Origin: Planctomycetota bacterium
Lineage (GTDB): Bacteria; Planctomycetota; Planctomycetia; Planctomycetales; Planctomycetaceae
DNA: 14,454 nucleotides
Assembly: GCA_026692825.1 (NCBI GenBank)
Contig: JAPLOC010000401.1
Span: 1-14,454 of the forward strand
Direction of reading: 5' to 3'
Shown one piece after another: positions 1 to 8,457 of the stretch; within the stretch, counting starts at the first letter, position 1; every line of letters starts with the position of its first letter. The notes below the pieces were generated by a model. The model was not told where the DNA came from. It made no database searches and worked only from the letters and a program-made list of their open reading frames with translations. The position numbers and the translations under genes were made by a program.

Positions 1-940
1 CCACCTCTTTCGCCAGACCACGGATCTGGCGTTCCAATCGGGGAAGATCGACGCCATGGGCCGAGACGGCGAGTGTCGTCAACCGTTGAGAACTCGCGGG
101 GGCCATTCGCGAGCATCCCACAACGATGATTTCCCGCAAGACGTTTCCGACCGATTCCAGCACCTCGGCCCGGGTGCGCGGCGCGCCGGAAGATTCCGCG
201 AGCACGCGATCGACCGCGGTGACCGCCTCCCGGCCCAACGCCATCTGGTACGCGAGAACCGCCGCCACCACATGTTCGCAGACATTCTCGGCCTGGCAGG
301 AACAGACCATGCCGACCAGTCCGGAACTGGGAATCCAGCGGCATACCAGGTTCCGATCGGGGAATTTCACGACCAGCGTGCTGCCGGCTTCGACCTGGCG
401 ATTGGGCGAATTCGTCAGCAGTGTCACCCCTTTGCGATACGTCGCCTTGCCGGCCCATTTCTGCAATTCCTCGTCGCTGACGGAACCCAGAACCTCCGCA
501 GGTGACGCGACGGAGGCCGCGCGATCGACCGGTGCGGTTTCCGGCCGATTCTCGCTCTTGACGATGGGCGGGACATCGGTCGCCGACGAATCAACGGGCG
601 ATCCCGCAGGCTGGGCCGACTGGGGGGCCGCATAATAGGGGCCCCCCATAAATTGTGCGTCCCGGAGCGCGACGAGCGCCGAAAGAACATGCCGGCAAAT
701 GCCGGAGGCGGGGCAGGTGCAGGTGCTTTTGACCAGCAGCTCCGGAATGACCACCGTGGCTTCTTTGGTTGTCAGCCGAACGTGCGTGTCGGTCACCTCG
801 GCCAAAGTGGGACGCTGCGTTTCGAGGTCTTTTTGCGCGCGGCGCAACAGCCCCTTGTTGGCGAGTGCGGCCAAAGCGTCATCATCCTGCGTGGCGAGGA
901 TCGCCCGCAGTTTTGTCAGGAAAGGATGCGTCCCAGCCAT
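1..940 (-). CDS. SWIM zinc-finger protein with two SWIM motifs (3' end lies outside the window)
   Basis: The frame is open from ATG at 940 to the window edge, giving 313 residues with no stop, so this is a partial gene. Two SWIM motifs of the form CxC-x5-CxH are visible: C74, C76, C82, H84 and C213, C215, C221, H223. A Pro/Ser/Ala-rich linker (about 105-150) separates them. SWIM domains are zinc-binding modules for DNA or protein contacts. The start is supported by its 25-nt overlap with the end of the VWA gene, which suggests translational coupling. SWIM proteins are known companions of DUF5682, VWA and MoxR AAA+ genes, so it probably acts in the same complex. The substrate or partner is unknown. 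The domain call is firm; the function is inferred only from context. Confidence 0.87.
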   Translation of the reverse strand, partial: MAGTHPFLTKLRAILATQDDDALAALANKGLLRRAQKDLETQRPTLAEVTDTHVRLTTKEATVVIPELLVKSTCTCPASGICRHVLSALVALRDAQFMGGPYYAAPQSAQPAGSPVDSSATDVPPIVKSENRPETAPVDRAASVASPAEVLGSVSDEELQKWAGKATYRKGVTLLTNSPNRQVEAGSTLVVKFPDRNLVCRWIPSSGLVGMVCSCQAENVCEHVVAAVLAYQMALGREAVTAVDRVLAESSGAPRTRAEVLESVGNVLREIIVVGCSRMAPASSQRLTTLAVSAHGVDLPRLERQIRGLAKEV

Positions 941-2184
941 TCCGCCAACCTGATCGGTGTCAGTGCCGCCACGTCCGCGCCCACATCCACGCAGCGCTGT
1001 GCGACTTCGTTGTCATAGCACGGCAGCGCCTCTTCGTTGAGCGCCGCCAGGCCGATCACGCGCACACCCTGCTCGCACAGCCGCTTGATCGACGCGACCA
1101 TCGGCGCGGGAGATCCCCCTTCGAAAAAGTCGGTCACCAGCACCACGATCGTCCGTGTGGGTGAAACAACCAGCGATTCCGCGTAACCGAGCGCGCCCGC
1201 GATGTTCGTTCCGCCGCCAAGTTGCACCGACATGAGAATCTCGGTCGGGTCGTCGATTTCTTCGCTGAAGTCGACCACCTGGGTGTCAAACGCCGCCAGG
1301 CTCACGCGGACCGCGGGCAACCCTTTGAAGATCCCCGCCATCACCGCGCTGTAAATCACCGAGTCCATCATCGAACCACTGCAGTCGACCAGCATGACGA
1401 TGTGCCACGGCATGTGCCGTTCGACACGAGAAGAAAAATGCAGCGCCCCCAGCACCACCTGCTTCCGCTGGAGATCGTAATTCTTGAGATTCGCGCGGAT
1501 GGTCCGTTGCCAGTCGAGATTGCGCAACACCTTCAGTCGGCTCCGGCGCTGCTTGTTGAGCCGTCCCCACAGCGCCCGTCGAACGTCTTTGGCCAGCTTT
1601 CTCCGCAGTTCCTCAACCACCTGCCGCACGATCCGCCGGGCGACTTCCAAAACCTCCCCCTTCATCATGCCCTTGTATGCCAGCACCGCCTTCAGCAGTT
1701 CGTAACTCGGCTCCAGTTTTTTCAGAACCTCCGGGTCGGTCACCAGCTCGGTCATGCCGTAGCGGTCGAGAGCGTGCCGCTGAATGATCTCGGCGGTGTC
1801 GTTGGGAAACAGTTCTCGAACCTGTTGCAGCCATTCTGGGATGGCCAAAATGCTCTCGCCGTCGCCACCGTACCGGTTGTCGGTATCGGGATCGGTGGCT
1901 CCCCCTCTGCCGGCGGCGGATTTTCCGCGGACACCCCGGCCGTGGTATTCACGGCCGTACAAGTAGTCGAGACAACGGTCCATGCGGCGTTGTGGTGAGT
2001 TGTCTGGCCCGACCGCTCCCAAACCAGGTTCGGCGAACCGTCCCAACACGAGTCGCCAACGGGCAATTTCCAGTTCGGCATTTCCCTCCGTTTGCGGAAC
2101 GACAGATGCCGTGATCGCGGTACCGCTGTCGTCGGGAAGGGCAGGGGGGGGACTGGAGCCGGAATCGGTTTGCGGATCACTCAC
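916..2184 (-). CDS. VWA domain protein with an intact MIDAS, companion of DUF5682 and SWIM genes
   Basis: This 422-aa protein has a C-terminal von Willebrand A domain from about residue 260 to 422. The metal-ion-dependent adhesion site is complete: D267, S269 and S271 in MLVDCSGSMMDS, T326 in GGGTNIAG and D352 in VTDFFEGG. The N-terminal half is largely helical and charged, with a Gly/Arg-rich stretch near 80-110 and a basic helical region at 180-240. There is no signal peptide or membrane segment, so it is probably cytoplasmic. It starts at GTG 2184, sharing 8 nt (GTGAGTGA) with the stop of the DUF5682 gene, and its end overlaps the SWIM gene by 25 nt. VWA proteins of this kind typically partner MoxR AAA+ ATPases as adaptors in remodelling complexes. 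No AAA+ gene is present here, but the neighbouring sequence beyond position 1 is not visible. Confidence 0.9.
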   Translation of the reverse strand: MSDPQTDSGSSPPPALPDDSGTAITASVVPQTEGNAELEIARWRLVLGRFAEPGLGAVGPDNSPQRRMDRCLDYLYGREYHGRGVRGKSAAGRGGATDPDTDNRYGGDGESILAIPEWLQQVRELFPNDTAEIIQRHALDRYGMTELVTDPEVLKKLEPSYELLKAVLAYKGMMKGEVLEVARRIVRQVVEELRRKLAKDVRRALWGRLNKQRRSRLKVLRNLDWQRTIRANLKNYDLQRKQVVLGALHFSSRVERHMPWHIVMLVDCSGSMMDSVIYSAVMAGIFKGLPAVRVSLAAFDTQVVDFSEEIDDPTEILMSVQLGGGTNIAGALGYAESLVVSPTRTIVVLVTDFFEGGSPAPMVASIKRLCEQGVRVIGLAALNEEALPCYDNEVAQRCVDVGADVAALTPIRLAEWLGRILS

Positions 2185-4699
2185 CGAAAGCCTCCAGTCC
2201 GTCGGCGATCAGAGAATCGCGAACCCGTTTGTTGATTGCGACACCGCGCAGCATTTGAAGGCTGTCGACATCGGAAAGTGATTCGATGTTCATACTCTTC
2301 GCTCCCACGCGGGCTGCGATCATCCGCGCGATGCGGTCTGTTTCACGGGGCGTCAGATCCGAAAGCGCGAGCCTCAGTAGAGGAAGCAGTCGGATGAATT
2401 GATCTTCGTCCCATGTCCCCAGAACCTGAGACACTCCGTCGAGAATGCCCTCGACGCTCCATAAAATGCCCCGCGCGGTCAGCAGCAGCCCACGCAAAAA
2501 GTGTGGTCCCTCGATACCGCCGTCGCGACTGCTCAACAGATGCCCGCGAAGCGAAGCGACAACCTGGTCCCCATCCCAACAGCCATCGCCAAACAGTGCG
2601 CCGACCGCACCGCCGCGCATCACGGCACTGCCTCCCGTGGTCCCGGCCAGGGCCGCCAATGCTTCGGATCGCAAGGTTCGCAGTTCCGGACCGTCCCCCA
2701 ACGATCGCCCTCCCTGCACGAGCGCATTGAGTCCTTCGAGAGTTTTGGATTCCTCTTCGACGGGGGTGTTCACCAATCCGGGAATCAGAAAGCAGGCGCG
2801 GCGATAGGCAGCCGCCGCCAACTCGGACAATCCCGTCAGATGATGCGCCTCGAGCGGTTCCCGAGAGACTTCCAATGCCAGGAGATTCTCCATCGCCGCG
2901 ACAAGCGAATCGAACGCCGCGTCATCGGTCAAAAGTGCCGCGACACGCCGCAACAGATCGCCTGTGTGGCGGTGCAGTCCCATCCGGCAGGCGTGAATCA
3001 CCAGTTGAGTCGCGACGGCGGCGCTGCGTCCCAGTCCCGCGGCTTCTGCGACCTGAAACCGTTCGAGCAGCATGCCGGTCGCCGCCTCTTCCATCGTCGA
3101 CCCATAGAGCGAACGCTCAATGAGAGTCGATTCCGTTTGCGGCGACCACGCATACCGCCACACTTCCTGGATTCGCTCGAGGTTCTCGCCAGAGACAAAA
3201 TCGGGACCGCGCAGGAACTTCGCGAACGGGACGCCGATGAATGCCAGCCGATGAAACAGTCGGCTGACTTCGCGATGGCTCGATTTGCGATACAGGTCGA
3301 GAATCGATTCGGTCTCGTCGGCCTTGTCGAGCTTGAGCCTCAATTGAGTGGCGGTATTCCGGAAGTCGTGGACAATCGGGGGCTGGCCCGCTTCCAGAGG
3401 GACGTTGCCGACGCGATCACCGGCGAGCCATTTGCGAGCGATCGCGAGGACGGGTACCCCTTCCGCATCGTCGGCCCCTTTGATGTACACGCTGCGGATG
3501 GCGTCGAGGACATCCTCACGTGAGGGGCGGACGTGACCCCGCAGGTGGGCGAGACGTCGGGCGTGGCCGACGGCGGCGATGGCGTCGGCCGTGGACTGCC
3601 CCAGGTTTTTGCGACGACATTCGCGGCCGATTTCCACCAGCAATTCGCTCGCGTCCCGTTCCTCCCAGTCCCGTTGGTAGAACTCGGGCGAGGGCATACC
3701 GCTGGCATAACCATTCAGTCGATCAAGCTGTTCGAAACTATAGCGCATCAGCACCACTTGCCGATCGTCGGGCGGGATCTTGCGGTTGGCCGGCCACGCG
3801 GGAGTTGTTTCAGGGAGAGCCACGGTGTGAAATCCTCCCGTCACTACCACGACTCGTTCACGCTCTTCGGAAATCGCGGCGGCCATCGCCTGTTCGCGAG
3901 CCAAACAGCCGTCGGCGGCGAGCTGTTCCCGGGTGGAGTCCCGCCGGGCGAGCGCGCAGTACAGCAGCACATTGCGGATGAATTGATCGGTGCAAACGTA
4001 CTTGTAATCGACTTCGTACAGGTGATCCCAGAGATCGTCGTAGTCACGCGCTCCCGTGCGCACACACGCGGCGCGTAATAGCCGACTGTGCGAAAACCAC
4101 GATTCATCCTGCAGGCTGCCGGTCCGGGAGATCGCGGTCGGGGCGGCGGCGCGTTCGGCGGCGACGGCGTCCACCGATTCACCGGCGGCTCCCGCTTCGA
4201 CTTTCTCCGGAAACGTGAGATCGATGAATTTCACCTGGGCTCCCACCTCCAGCCCGGCACGGACCGCTTCGAGTTCGGGAGAGTAGCCACACAGGGGATA
4301 ATAGGCGGCGTGACGCTCGGGGAGTTCGGCTTTCACCCGACGAACATAGGTCGCATAGATCGCGACCGGCATCCGTGTCTCGGCGTGAACAAGCAGCGGC
4401 ACGAGCGGTGTGGCGTCGCGGGGGCCTTCGATGAGTACCGCGTTCGGACGCAACGCGCGAATCAGCCGGCCCACATGCCAGGCGCACGCCGGACTGTGAT
4501 GCCGAACGGGAAAATAGATCACGCGCTGCGTCAGATCAACCGGTCGCACCCCGGCGAGCGCGGCATCCCCCTGCAGGATCGCCTCGACATCCAGGGACGC
4601 GGGAGAGGCGTCTGAAAGGATTTCAGTCGCCACCGAGTCGCCCGTCACGGACGCTGGTTTGGACTGTGGCCGACTTTTCGTTTTTCCCGAGCGGACCAT
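2177..4699 (-). CDS. DUF5682 family protein, N-terminus resembling the TraB/TIKI/ChaN-type hydrolase fold
   Basis: This protein of 840 aa from ATG 4699 matches my memory of DUF5682: FPVRHHSPACAWH (HHSP at residues 67-70), VLIEGPRD (88-95) and VVVVTGGFHTVAL (GGFH at 288-291), preceded by a REQAMAAAI helix. An early histidine, an acidic EGP motif and a late GxxH after an R-MA-I helix is the layout of the TraB/TIKI/EreA superfamily of metal-dependent hydrolases. That link is my inference. The C-terminal 500 residues are mostly helical. No signal peptide is seen. The frame stays open to a GTG at 4828, but that codon lies inside an inverted repeat and upstream of a TACAAT box at 4745-4750, so 4699 is preferred. 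No Shine-Dalgarno is evident. It is the first gene of an overlapping DUF5682-VWA-SWIM unit. The biochemical function is unknown. Confidence 0.85.
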   Translation of the reverse strand: MVRSGKTKSRPQSKPASVTGDSVATEILSDASPASLDVEAILQGDAALAGVRPVDLTQRVIYFPVRHHSPACAWHVGRLIRALRPNAVLIEGPRDATPLVPLLVHAETRMPVAIYATYVRRVKAELPERHAAYYPLCGYSPELEAVRAGLEVGAQVKFIDLTFPEKVEAGAAGESVDAVAAERAAAPTAISRTGSLQDESWFSHSRLLRAACVRTGARDYDDLWDHLYEVDYKYVCTDQFIRNVLLYCALARRDSTREQLAADGCLAREQAMAAAISEERERVVVVTGGFHTVALPETTPAWPANRKIPPDDRQVVLMRYSFEQLDRLNGYASGMPSPEFYQRDWEERDASELLVEIGRECRRKNLGQSTADAIAAVGHARRLAHLRGHVRPSREDVLDAIRSVYIKGADDAEGVPVLAIARKWLAGDRVGNVPLEAGQPPIVHDFRNTATQLRLKLDKADETESILDLYRKSSHREVSRLFHRLAFIGVPFAKFLRGPDFVSGENLERIQEVWRYAWSPQTESTLIERSLYGSTMEEAATGMLLERFQVAEAAGLGRSAAVATQLVIHACRMGLHRHTGDLLRRVAALLTDDAAFDSLVAAMENLLALEVSREPLEAHHLTGLSELAAAAYRRACFLIPGLVNTPVEEESKTLEGLNALVQGGRSLGDGPELRTLRSEALAALAGTTGGSAVMRGGAVGALFGDGCWDGDQVVASLRGHLLSSRDGGIEGPHFLRGLLLTARGILWSVEGILDGVSQVLGTWDEDQFIRLLPLLRLALSDLTPRETDRIARMIAARVGAKSMNIESLSDVDSLQMLRGVAINKRVRDSLIADGLEAFGE

Positions 4700-4744
4700 G
4701 TGTGTCGTGTTCTGGCGCTGGCAATCTCCCGCGAATTGGCGGTC

Positions 4745-4750
4745 ATTGTA
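4745..4750 (-). promoter_or_regulatory. Candidate -10 box for the DUF5682-VWA-SWIM operon
   Basis: On the minus strand this reads TACAAT, five of six matches to the sigma-70 -10 consensus. It would start transcription about 40 nt before the ATG at 4699. No good -35 hexamer is visible at 16-18 nt spacing, so this is a weak call. It supports 4699 over 4828 as the translation start. Confidence 0.3.
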
Positions 4751-4825
4751 CTTGCCATGTCGGAAAACGCGACATCGAACGCGTCCATGCCTCGCCGACA
4801 CGATGTGGAAGACGGTTGGCCGTGG

Positions 4826-4850
4826 CACCCGAATGTCATTGAAGCGGGTG
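4826..4850. repeat. Inverted repeat between the TolC-family gene and the DUF5682 gene
   Basis: CACCCG (4826-4831) and CGGGTG (4845-4850) are perfect 6-bp arms around a 13-nt loop, which itself contains AATG/CATT. The repeat lies 24 nt after the TolC-family stop, where a terminator would be expected, but no T-tract follows on the minus strand. It could equally be a weak operator. It covers the GTG at 4828 that would otherwise extend the DUF5682 frame. Confidence 0.3.
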
Positions 4851-4873
4851 GTTCATCGAATTTTTGCAAGTGG

Positions 4874-7036
4874 TTAATTTCCATCCGCTCCGCCAAGCTG
4901 CGGCGGGGCGGGAGGGACGGTGCCGGGCAGTCGCAGCGGACCAGACTTGCTGTGGATATTGGCTGGCGTCGGTTGGGGAGGCACGCCGTCGGGTGTGGTC
5001 CCGGGCACACCGCGGCGGCTGGGGCCACTCAGGAAATCGAGTTCCCCGGGAGGCAGGTCGCTGGCGAACGCTTCCGGTTCGGTATGCACCGGGTCGATGT
5101 CCGATGCGTCGAACGCAAACGTGCGGGCCCAGGCTTTGCGAATCGCGTCCTTCTGGGCTTCCGCCGTCCAGGCCCCTTCGCCCAGATGGACATTGTTGAT
5201 TTCCAGCAGCGTTCCCTTGCGGAAGTGCAGGTCGCACAGCGCCTTGTTGTATTCGATGACGGCACTGTAGAACGCGACTTCGGCTTCCGCGGCCCGGCGG
5301 CGCGTTTGCAGGAACGCGTCGAGCAACACACTGGTTTCGACGTTGGGGACACCGAGTTTGTAGCGACTCTCGCGACCGCCAATTTGTGCCTCTGCGGTCT
5401 GCCAGCGGTTGTACGCGGTCTGGGCTGTCTGGTACCGCCACGCCAGATCCTGGAACGTTTTCGTCAACTCGTGGGTGATTTCCTTTTCCTGGAGCGCCAT
5501 CACTTCGCGGGACTTCACAAGTCGCAATTCGTAGTTTCGCACCTGCGACAGAGCGGATCGGAATCCCAGGGGCATCGAAAACTGCAGGCCGGCCGACCAG
5601 CCAGTGGTGTCCCCCCGGAACAGCGTGCGGTAGGCGCTTTGGAGACTGGCACCGGGAGTTCCCGGGGTTCCGTCCGCGCCGAACAGGTTGTTGCCAAATC
5701 CGTTGAGCTGGTAGCTCGACACGAAATTGAGCTGGGGGTTCGTCAGGCTGTGTGCCGCGGACAACTGCAACTCAAGACTCTTGATATTCCACTTCTGCTT
5801 GCGCAATTCTTCCCGCCGGGTGAGCGCTTCGGCCAGACTGATGTTCCAATCGGGAACGAACTCGCTGATGGTGGGATCGTCCGAGGGACGTAGAATCTGA
5901 CCATCGGCGCTGGGAAGCCCGCACAAGCGACGGAGCTGAGTCTCGAGGTTGTAGATTTCCTGCAGAGTGTTCTCGGCTCGCGCCCGACCATCGTAATACG
6001 CTTCGCGGGACTGCTGCTCGTCGAGTTCGCTGAACCGCCCTCCCAACTGATACTTCGAGGCGAACCGCCACGATTCAAGAAAGCTGTCTCGCGCCTGACA
6101 CGCCGCGTCATAGGTGCGATAGGCGAGATACAGTTCCCAATAGGTGTCTTCGACATCCTTCAGCATGTTGCGGACGGCGACTTCGAAATCAACAATCGTG
6201 AGGTCGGTGTTGATTCGCGAAATCACCACACCCTGGCTCACCCCGGTGATTCCCGAAAGCCCTGGGTTGAAGGGACCGGCGATGCGCGTGAAGTCGGTCC
6301 CCGCCCCCGCCCACAATGGCTGAGTGTAACTGAGTCCGAGATTTCCCGCGTAGGCGGACGGAAAGAGCTGGAAGTTCTGGTTCGACCAGTTGTAGTTCCA
6401 GTTATGGCCCAACGAGAGATTGGCACCATACGCCATCTGCTTGGACAGGCCCGACTGGAATTGGGCGGTATTCTGATCCAGTACCGTTCCCTCACCCACC
6501 CCACCCCCCAGCAGGGAGTTGTTCTGGTAGGCGCTGTTCGCCCCCCAGACCATACTGCTGTTGAACCGCGGATCAAACTGCGAGAGCGCCGCCTCGACAC
6601 CCTGACCGCCAAACAACACGCCCGAATTCCGGATCCCGGGATGGTAGATTGAGGGAATATTGTCGGCGTTCGCGAAAACCTGCGTTTGAACGCTGCGGAA
6701 ATCTCCTCGGGTGCGGATGATCCGATTGTTGACCAGTGCCAGATGAATCGCTTCCGACAACGAAATGTCGCGAACTTCATCTTTCGATTGATCCCCGAGT
6801 TTTCGCGGCTGCTCGGCGACCAGAGGCTGATCGAGCGTCGCGGACGCCGTATCGGAGTGTTCGATCTTCAGTTCGGTGTCTTCGTACTCGGCGACATACT
6901 CATAGTCCCCCTTGTCACCCAGGTACGACAGCCGCTTCTCGGCCCCTGTGCAGCCAGGCAACATCGCCCCGGCCAGAGCGAGGCACAGCCACTTCTTCCA
7001 CTTTTCGCGACGGGTGGAGTTTGAATGTCGGAGCAT
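4874..7036 (-). CDS. TolC-family outer-membrane efflux lipoprotein
   Basis: This 720-aa protein from ATG 7036 has a lipoprotein signal: basic RREKWKKW, a short hydrophobic core, then a lipobox LPGC with C29 as the lipidated cysteine. Two outer-membrane efflux repeats follow. The first begins near residue 93 with LSEAIHLALVNNR and has an aromatic, Asn/Gly-rich segment suggesting beta strands. The second begins near residue 400 with LAEALTRREELR. Each ends in long amphipathic coiled-coil helices typical of TolC tunnels. About 60 Pro/Gly-rich residues form the C-terminal tail. At 720 aa it is much longer than E. coli TolC (just under 500), mostly from extra sequence before and within repeat one. 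The frame continues to a TTG at 7180, but the lipoprotein signal fixes the start at 7036. No inner-membrane pump or adaptor gene is nearby, so the exported substrate is unknown. Confidence 0.88.
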   Translation of the reverse strand: MLRHSNSTRREKWKKWLCLALAGAMLPGCTGAEKRLSYLGDKGDYEYVAEYEDTELKIEHSDTASATLDQPLVAEQPRKLGDQSKDEVRDISLSEAIHLALVNNRIIRTRGDFRSVQTQVFANADNIPSIYHPGIRNSGVLFGGQGVEAALSQFDPRFNSSMVWGANSAYQNNSLLGGGVGEGTVLDQNTAQFQSGLSKQMAYGANLSLGHNWNYNWSNQNFQLFPSAYAGNLGLSYTQPLWAGAGTDFTRIAGPFNPGLSGITGVSQGVVISRINTDLTIVDFEVAVRNMLKDVEDTYWELYLAYRTYDAACQARDSFLESWRFASKYQLGGRFSELDEQQSREAYYDGRARAENTLQEIYNLETQLRRLCGLPSADGQILRPSDDPTISEFVPDWNISLAEALTRREELRKQKWNIKSLELQLSAAHSLTNPQLNFVSSYQLNGFGNNLFGADGTPGTPGASLQSAYRTLFRGDTTGWSAGLQFSMPLGFRSALSQVRNYELRLVKSREVMALQEKEITHELTKTFQDLAWRYQTAQTAYNRWQTAEAQIGGRESRYKLGVPNVETSVLLDAFLQTRRRAAEAEVAFYSAVIEYNKALCDLHFRKGTLLEINNVHLGEGAWTAEAQKDAIRKAWARTFAFDASDIDPVHTEPEAFASDLPPGELDFLSGPSRRGVPGTTPDGVPPQPTPANIHSKSGPLRLPGTVPPAPPQLGGADGN

Positions 7037-7407
7037 GGCGAACCTGTCGAAGGCGATGAAACTCGCGCCGGTATGAAACCGGTTGGGGCGGGATTGGTGA
7101 CGGAAGCGCGACGCACGGAGAATTCGACCTCCAATCGGGAGTTTGAATTCAAGGCGCGCGGCGCACCTCGGCCGACACAATCGTCAATTCATGTATCGAC
7201 GGAACAATCGTTAGAGCTTGACCAATCCCGAATTGACCCGGGGATCGGTGTCCTAAATACGCCCCGCTATTCCGTATGTCGCAACGGAAAACGCACCACA
7301 GAGCCCAGTGTACGCACAGCAGGAAACGGTCGTCGATTTCCGCTTCCTGACTGGCGCGGTTCTGCCGCCAGCTCTCGTTTTCGGCTGCGGGGAACGAATC
7401 ACGCAAA
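7037..7407. other. Gene-free stretch of 371 bp between pyrD and the TolC-family gene
   Basis: This holds the 3' flank of pyrD and the 5' flank of the TolC-family gene. The frames open here have no recognisable protein features. The section around 7180-7280 is somewhat more AT-rich and is the likely promoter area, but I found no convincing pair of -35 and -10 boxes. The only structure I can name is the small hairpin at 7351-7371. Confidence 0.5.
7351..7371 (-). terminator. Possible hairpin terminator after pyrD
   Basis: CTGGCG and CGCCAG form a 6-bp stem with a 9-nt loop, about 37 nt past the pyrD stop. There is no T-tract, so an intrinsic terminator is only a possibility. Confidence 0.25.
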
Positions 7408-8322
7408 CTACGGCGTCTTCAACGTTCCCACAATTTCACGCACACTGGCCAAACCTTCACCCGCCAGAGCCGCGTCGAGTTCGTCCACCAGCTTCCCCGC
7501 CAGGGTCGGATTGTAGAAATTGGCCGTCCCAATCTGCACCGCCGACGCTCCCGCCACCAGGAATTCCATGACGTCGTTCAGCGATCCGATCCCCCCGACG
7601 GCGATAATCGGCAGTCCCGGAACCCTCCGGGCGACCTGATACACCATTCGTAGCACGATCGGCTTGATCGCCGGCCCGCTCAATCCGCCGATCACATTAC
7701 CCAGGATCGGCTTACGGCGTTTCCAGTCGATTGCCATTCCCTGGAACGTGTTGGTCAAGGTGACCGCGTCCGCCCCGCCCGAGTGAGCCGCCTGCGCGAT
7801 CGCCACGATGTCGGTGACATTGGGGGTCAGCTTGGCGACGATCGGCAACCCGCAGACGTCCCGCACGCCCCGCACAATCGCCTCGGTCCGTGCCGGGTCG
7901 ACTCCAAAGTCGACCCCCCCCGAGACGTTGGGGCACGAGATGTTCAATTCAATACCCGAAAGCCCCTCGACCCCTCCCAGACGCCCTGCCATCTGGAGGA
8001 ACTCTTCGCGGTCATGCCCCGCGATATTAGCGATGACCTTGGTTCCCAGCCCCAGCAGGTACTCAAGGTGCTTCGCCAGAAACGTTTCGAAACCGTCGTT
8101 GTCGAGTCCAATGGAATTCAACAGACCCGACGCGGTCTCGACCGTCCGTGGCGGTGGATTCCCGCGGCGCGGTTCGGCCGTGATCGTCTTGGGAACGATA
8201 CCGCCGAGCTTTGAAAATGGCACGAACGCGGCCATCTCCCGAGCATATCCAAATGTGCCCGATGCGACGAGGATCGGATTCGCCAAGTGCAGGCGGTTGA
8301 GTTCGACGGCGAGATTCGGCAC
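7408..8322 (-). CDS. pyrD: Dihydroorotate dehydrogenase, class 1B catalytic subunit
   Basis: PyrD oxidises dihydroorotate to orotate in pyrimidine synthesis, using FMN in a TIM barrel. The 304-aa frame shows the family signatures in order: NPILVASGTFGY (15-26), VPKT with K46, NSIGLDNDG (69-77), NISCPN with C130 as catalytic base, AKLTPNV with K164, GGLSGPAIKP (212-221) and AVGGIGS (241-247). The catalytic Cys, where class 2 enzymes have Ser, places it in class 1; NAD-linked 1B is the best fit. Class 1B normally works with the electron-transfer subunit PyrK, which is not in this window. I chose GTG 8322 because the protein then begins just before the usual first strand. GTG 8376 would add 18 residues without family resemblance. 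It is probably cytoplasmic. Confidence 0.93.
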   Translation of the reverse strand: MPNLAVELNRLHLANPILVASGTFGYAREMAAFVPFSKLGGIVPKTITAEPRRGNPPPRTVETASGLLNSIGLDNDGFETFLAKHLEYLLGLGTKVIANIAGHDREEFLQMAGRLGGVEGLSGIELNISCPNVSGGVDFGVDPARTEAIVRGVRDVCGLPIVAKLTPNVTDIVAIAQAAHSGGADAVTLTNTFQGMAIDWKRRKPILGNVIGGLSGPAIKPIVLRMVYQVARRVPGLPIIAVGGIGSLNDVMEFLVAGASAVQIGTANFYNPTLAGKLVDELDAALAGEGLASVREIVGTLKTP

Positions 8323-8417
8323 GAAACACTTCGGAACTATGGGCCGAAAACGCCCGGCACACCCCTGTGTGCCCACGCTCTCTGGCCGAGATCGATGTGC
8401 TTCGCATCGTACGCCGA

Positions 8418-8450
8418 GGAACGCCGGCCGGCAATCCGGCGAGACGTTCC
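8418..8450 (-). terminator. Candidate terminator or attenuator hairpin between the small lipoprotein gene and pyrD
   Basis: GGAACG (8418-8423) and CGTTCC (8445-8450) are outer arms, with an inner GCCGG/CCGGC pairing, giving a GC-rich stem with a small bulge. It lies 8 nt beyond the lipoprotein stop and about 95 nt before the chosen pyrD start. No T-tract follows, so the role is uncertain: rho-independent termination, mRNA 3' protection, or control of pyrD. Confidence 0.4.
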
Positions 8451-8457
8451 CCGTCGA

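Noticed and set aside
2501..3523. A 340-codon plus-strand open frame opposite the DUF5682 gene
   Set aside because: It is a shadow of a well-supported coding frame, with no recognisable motifs.
4700..4828. Upstream extension of the DUF5682 gene to GTG 4828
   Set aside because: The GTG lies in an inverted repeat and upstream of a TACAAT box, and the added residues look non-coding.
4700..5893. A 397-codon plus-strand open frame opposite the TolC-family gene
   Set aside because: It is antisense to a lipoprotein with clear efflux repeats, and its composition is typical of a mirror frame.
7149..7406. An 85-codon minus-strand frame between pyrD and the TolC-family gene
   Set aside because: It has no family resemblance or Shine-Dalgarno site and overlaps the likely promoter region of the next gene.
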